A stretch of DNA of 64,000 nucleotides from AP-15 sp963750195 (GTDB lineage: Bacteria; Pseudomonadota; Alphaproteobacteria; ATCC43930; CGMCC-115725): NCBI GenBank assembly GCA_963750195.1, contig CAVVPS010000008.1, positions 1 to 64,000 on the forward strand, read 5' to 3'. The stretch's first letter is position 1. The number at the start of each line of letters is the position of its first letter. Below the pieces are notes generated by a model. The model saw only the letters and a list, made by a program, of their open reading frames with translations, searched no databases and was not told the origin of the DNA. Below, one piece after another: positions 62,708-64,000 of the stretch. The translations under genes and the position numbers were made by a program.

Positions 62708-64000
62708 TCAGCGAACGACGAGCTTGGGCTGAGCGCGCTTCAGCGCCTTGCCGCGGCCTGACAGGCTAGGATTGGTCATGAAATAGGTGTGAGCGGAGAA
62801 CGGCTCCTCGTCGGACTGCACCCGCTGATACGTCCCGTCTGGCGCCAAGCTCCAGCTCTGCAACGTATCGCGCAGGTTCGCCACCATGATTTCATCCAAG
62901 ACTTGGCGATGCACCGTTGGATTTTCGATAGGCACCAGCGCTTCGACGCGCCCGTCGAAATTGCGCGGCATCCAATCGGCCGAGCTGATGAACACCTTGG
63001 CACGATCCGATGGCAGCTTATTGCCGTTGCCGAAGCAGACGACGCGGCCGTGCTCGAGAAAGCGGCCGATTATGCTCTTGACCCGGATATTGTCCGAGAG
63101 ACCCGGCACGCCCGGCCGCAGGCAGCAGATGCCGCGTACGACGAGATCGATACCGACCCCTGCCTGCGACGCCCGATACAGAAGATCAATGATCGCCGGG
63201 TCGACAAGGGCGTTCATCTTGGCCCAGATTTGAGCTGGCTTGCCCGATTTTGCATTGGCGATTTCGGCCTCGATCAGCTCGAACAAGCGAGCCCGCAAAT
63301 TGATCGGCGCAACCGATATCTTTTCGAGACTGGCGGGGGTTGCGTAGCCGGTCATGAAGTTGAACAAGCGGGCGGCGTCCCGGCACAGCGCCGGATCACA
63401 AGTAAAAAACGACAGGTCGGTGTAAACCTTGGCCGTGTAGGGATGATAGTTGCCAGTCCCGAAATGAACATAGGAGCAGAGCTGGCCCGCTTCGCGACGG
63501 ATGACAAGCGAGACCTTGGCGTGAGTTTTCAACTGCAAAAATCCGTAAACCACCTGTACCCCGGCGCGTTCGAGATCGCGGGCCCATCGGATATTCGCCT
63601 CCTCGTCAAAGCGCGCCTTGAGCTCAATCAACGCCGTCACCGACTTTCCGGCCTCGGCGGCCTCGGCCAGTTCCCGCACGATCGGGCTGTCTTCGCTGGT
63701 GCGGTAGAGCGTCTGCTTGATTGCTGCGACGGCAGGGTCGCGGGCAGCCTGCCGCAGAAACTGAACGACGACGTCGAAGCTCTCATAGGGATGGTGGACG
63801 ATGATGTCTTTTTGCCGGATTGCCGCGAAGCAATCCCCGCCGAAATCGCGAATCCGCTCAGGGAACCGCGCATTATAGGGAGTGAAGACCAGATCCGGGC
63901 GCTCGTCGACGATCAGCTGCGCGGTATCGTTGAGACCGAGGATACCATCGGTGGCAAAGACGTCGGCCGGGGCGGCGTCGAGCTTTTCCATCAGAAAGCG
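62708..64000 (-). CDS. ppk: Polyphosphate kinase 1, 5' end beyond the window
   Basis: The visible part encodes the C-terminal 430 or so residues of PPK1, which starts outside the window on the right. Blocks seen are HHPYESFDVVVQFLRQAARD, QTLYRTSEDSPIV, ELKARFDEEANIRWARDLE, THAKVSLVIRRE and HFGTGNYHPYTAKVYTDL; the last holds the His that is phosphorylated. The end reads NPSLSGRGKALKRAQPK. PPK1 makes polyphosphate from ATP in the cytoplasm or membrane-associated. The ppx gene follows after four bases. The reading stays open to 64000. Confidence 0.9.
   Translation of the reverse strand, partial: RFLMEKLDAAPADVFATDGILGLNDTAQLIVDERPDLVFTPYNARFPERIRDFGGDCFAAIRQKDIIVHHPYESFDVVVQFLRQAARDPAVAAIKQTLYRTSEDSPIVRELAEAAEAGKSVTALIELKARFDEEANIRWARDLERAGVQVVYGFLQLKTHAKVSLVIRREAGQLCSYVHFGTGNYHPYTAKVYTDLSFFTCDPALCRDAARLFNFMTGYATPASLEKISVAPINLRARLFELIEAEIANAKSGKPAQIWAKMNALVDPAIIDLLYRASQAGVGIDLVVRGICCLRPGVPGLSDNIRVKSIIGRFLEHGRVVCFGNGNKLPSDRAKVFISSADWMPRNFDGRVEALVPIENPTVHRQVLDEIMVANLRDTLQSWSLAPDGTYQRVQSDEEPFSAHTYFMTNPSLSGRGKALKRAQPKLVVR

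Overview
The window is high-GC chromosomal DNA, most likely from an alphaproteobacterium of soil or root type. The evidence is the gene order hslO-argF-argD and ppk-ppx-rnd, a PutA without the N-terminal DNA-binding domain, a Ku/LigD end-joining pair, DUF1326/DUF2182 genes, and OmpA-type envelope proteins. No taxonomic marker such as rRNA was seen, so the placement is inference.

Layout. 1-5 kb: broken DUF1345 and rhodanese genes, a lipocalin-like protein, a trypsin-like protease and a lower-GC islet of orphan genes ending at a probable IS remnant. 5-8 kb: a Phd/VapC toxin-antitoxin pair sits between a 288-bp partial copy of an ABC permease gene and the (frameshifted) permease itself, followed by the intact MalG-like partner. 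8.5-16.5 kb: FAD-linked oxidase, OmpA-domain protein with a strong terminator, small secreted proteins and putA. 16.9-30 kb: a surface-glycan region with an FAD oxidoreductase, methyltransferases, GT2 glycosyltransferases, an LPG-synthase-type membrane protein, GT39-like membrane proteins and a heptose kinase / nucleotidyltransferase / epimerase operon. 30-49 kb: mostly catabolic and orphan enzymes (alpha/beta hydrolases, aldo-keto reductases, Gfo/Idh/MocA, creatininase, luciferase-like monooxygenase, VOC proteins, hydantoinase/carbamoylase, UxuA-like sugar-acid dehydratase), the Ku/LigD pair, TrmJ and CysS, with two more VapBC-type loci and one probable HEPN RNase gene. 50-64 kb: Lhr helicase, a DUF2182/DUF1326/DUF1326 set, Hsp33, arginine biosynthesis, RNase D, exopolyphosphatase and polyphosphate kinase (cut by the window end).

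The most unusual pattern is that three predicted RNase-toxin loci (Phd/VapC at 5.4-6.1 kb, HEPN at 44.6-45.6 kb, VapBC at 49.1-49.8 kb) each lie between a host gene and a diverged stub of that same gene (5' end of a permease, 3' end of a luciferase-like monooxygenase, 3' end of the UxuA-like gene). A fourth gene-end stub without a toxin lies next to a glycosyltransferase at 20.8 kb. The stubs are not identical to the resident genes, so they look like remains of paralogous copies or of imported gene ends rather than fresh duplications.

About twenty frameshifts break otherwise well-conserved genes (DUF1345, rhodanese, permease, aldo-keto reductase, ligD, luciferase-like monooxygenase, HEPN gene, VOC, carbamoylase, lhr), while long genes such as putA and cysS are intact. 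Because catalytic motifs survive in the shifted frames, either sequencing/assembly error or very recent decay must be considered. I saw no rRNA, tRNA, CRISPR array, integrase or intact transposase.
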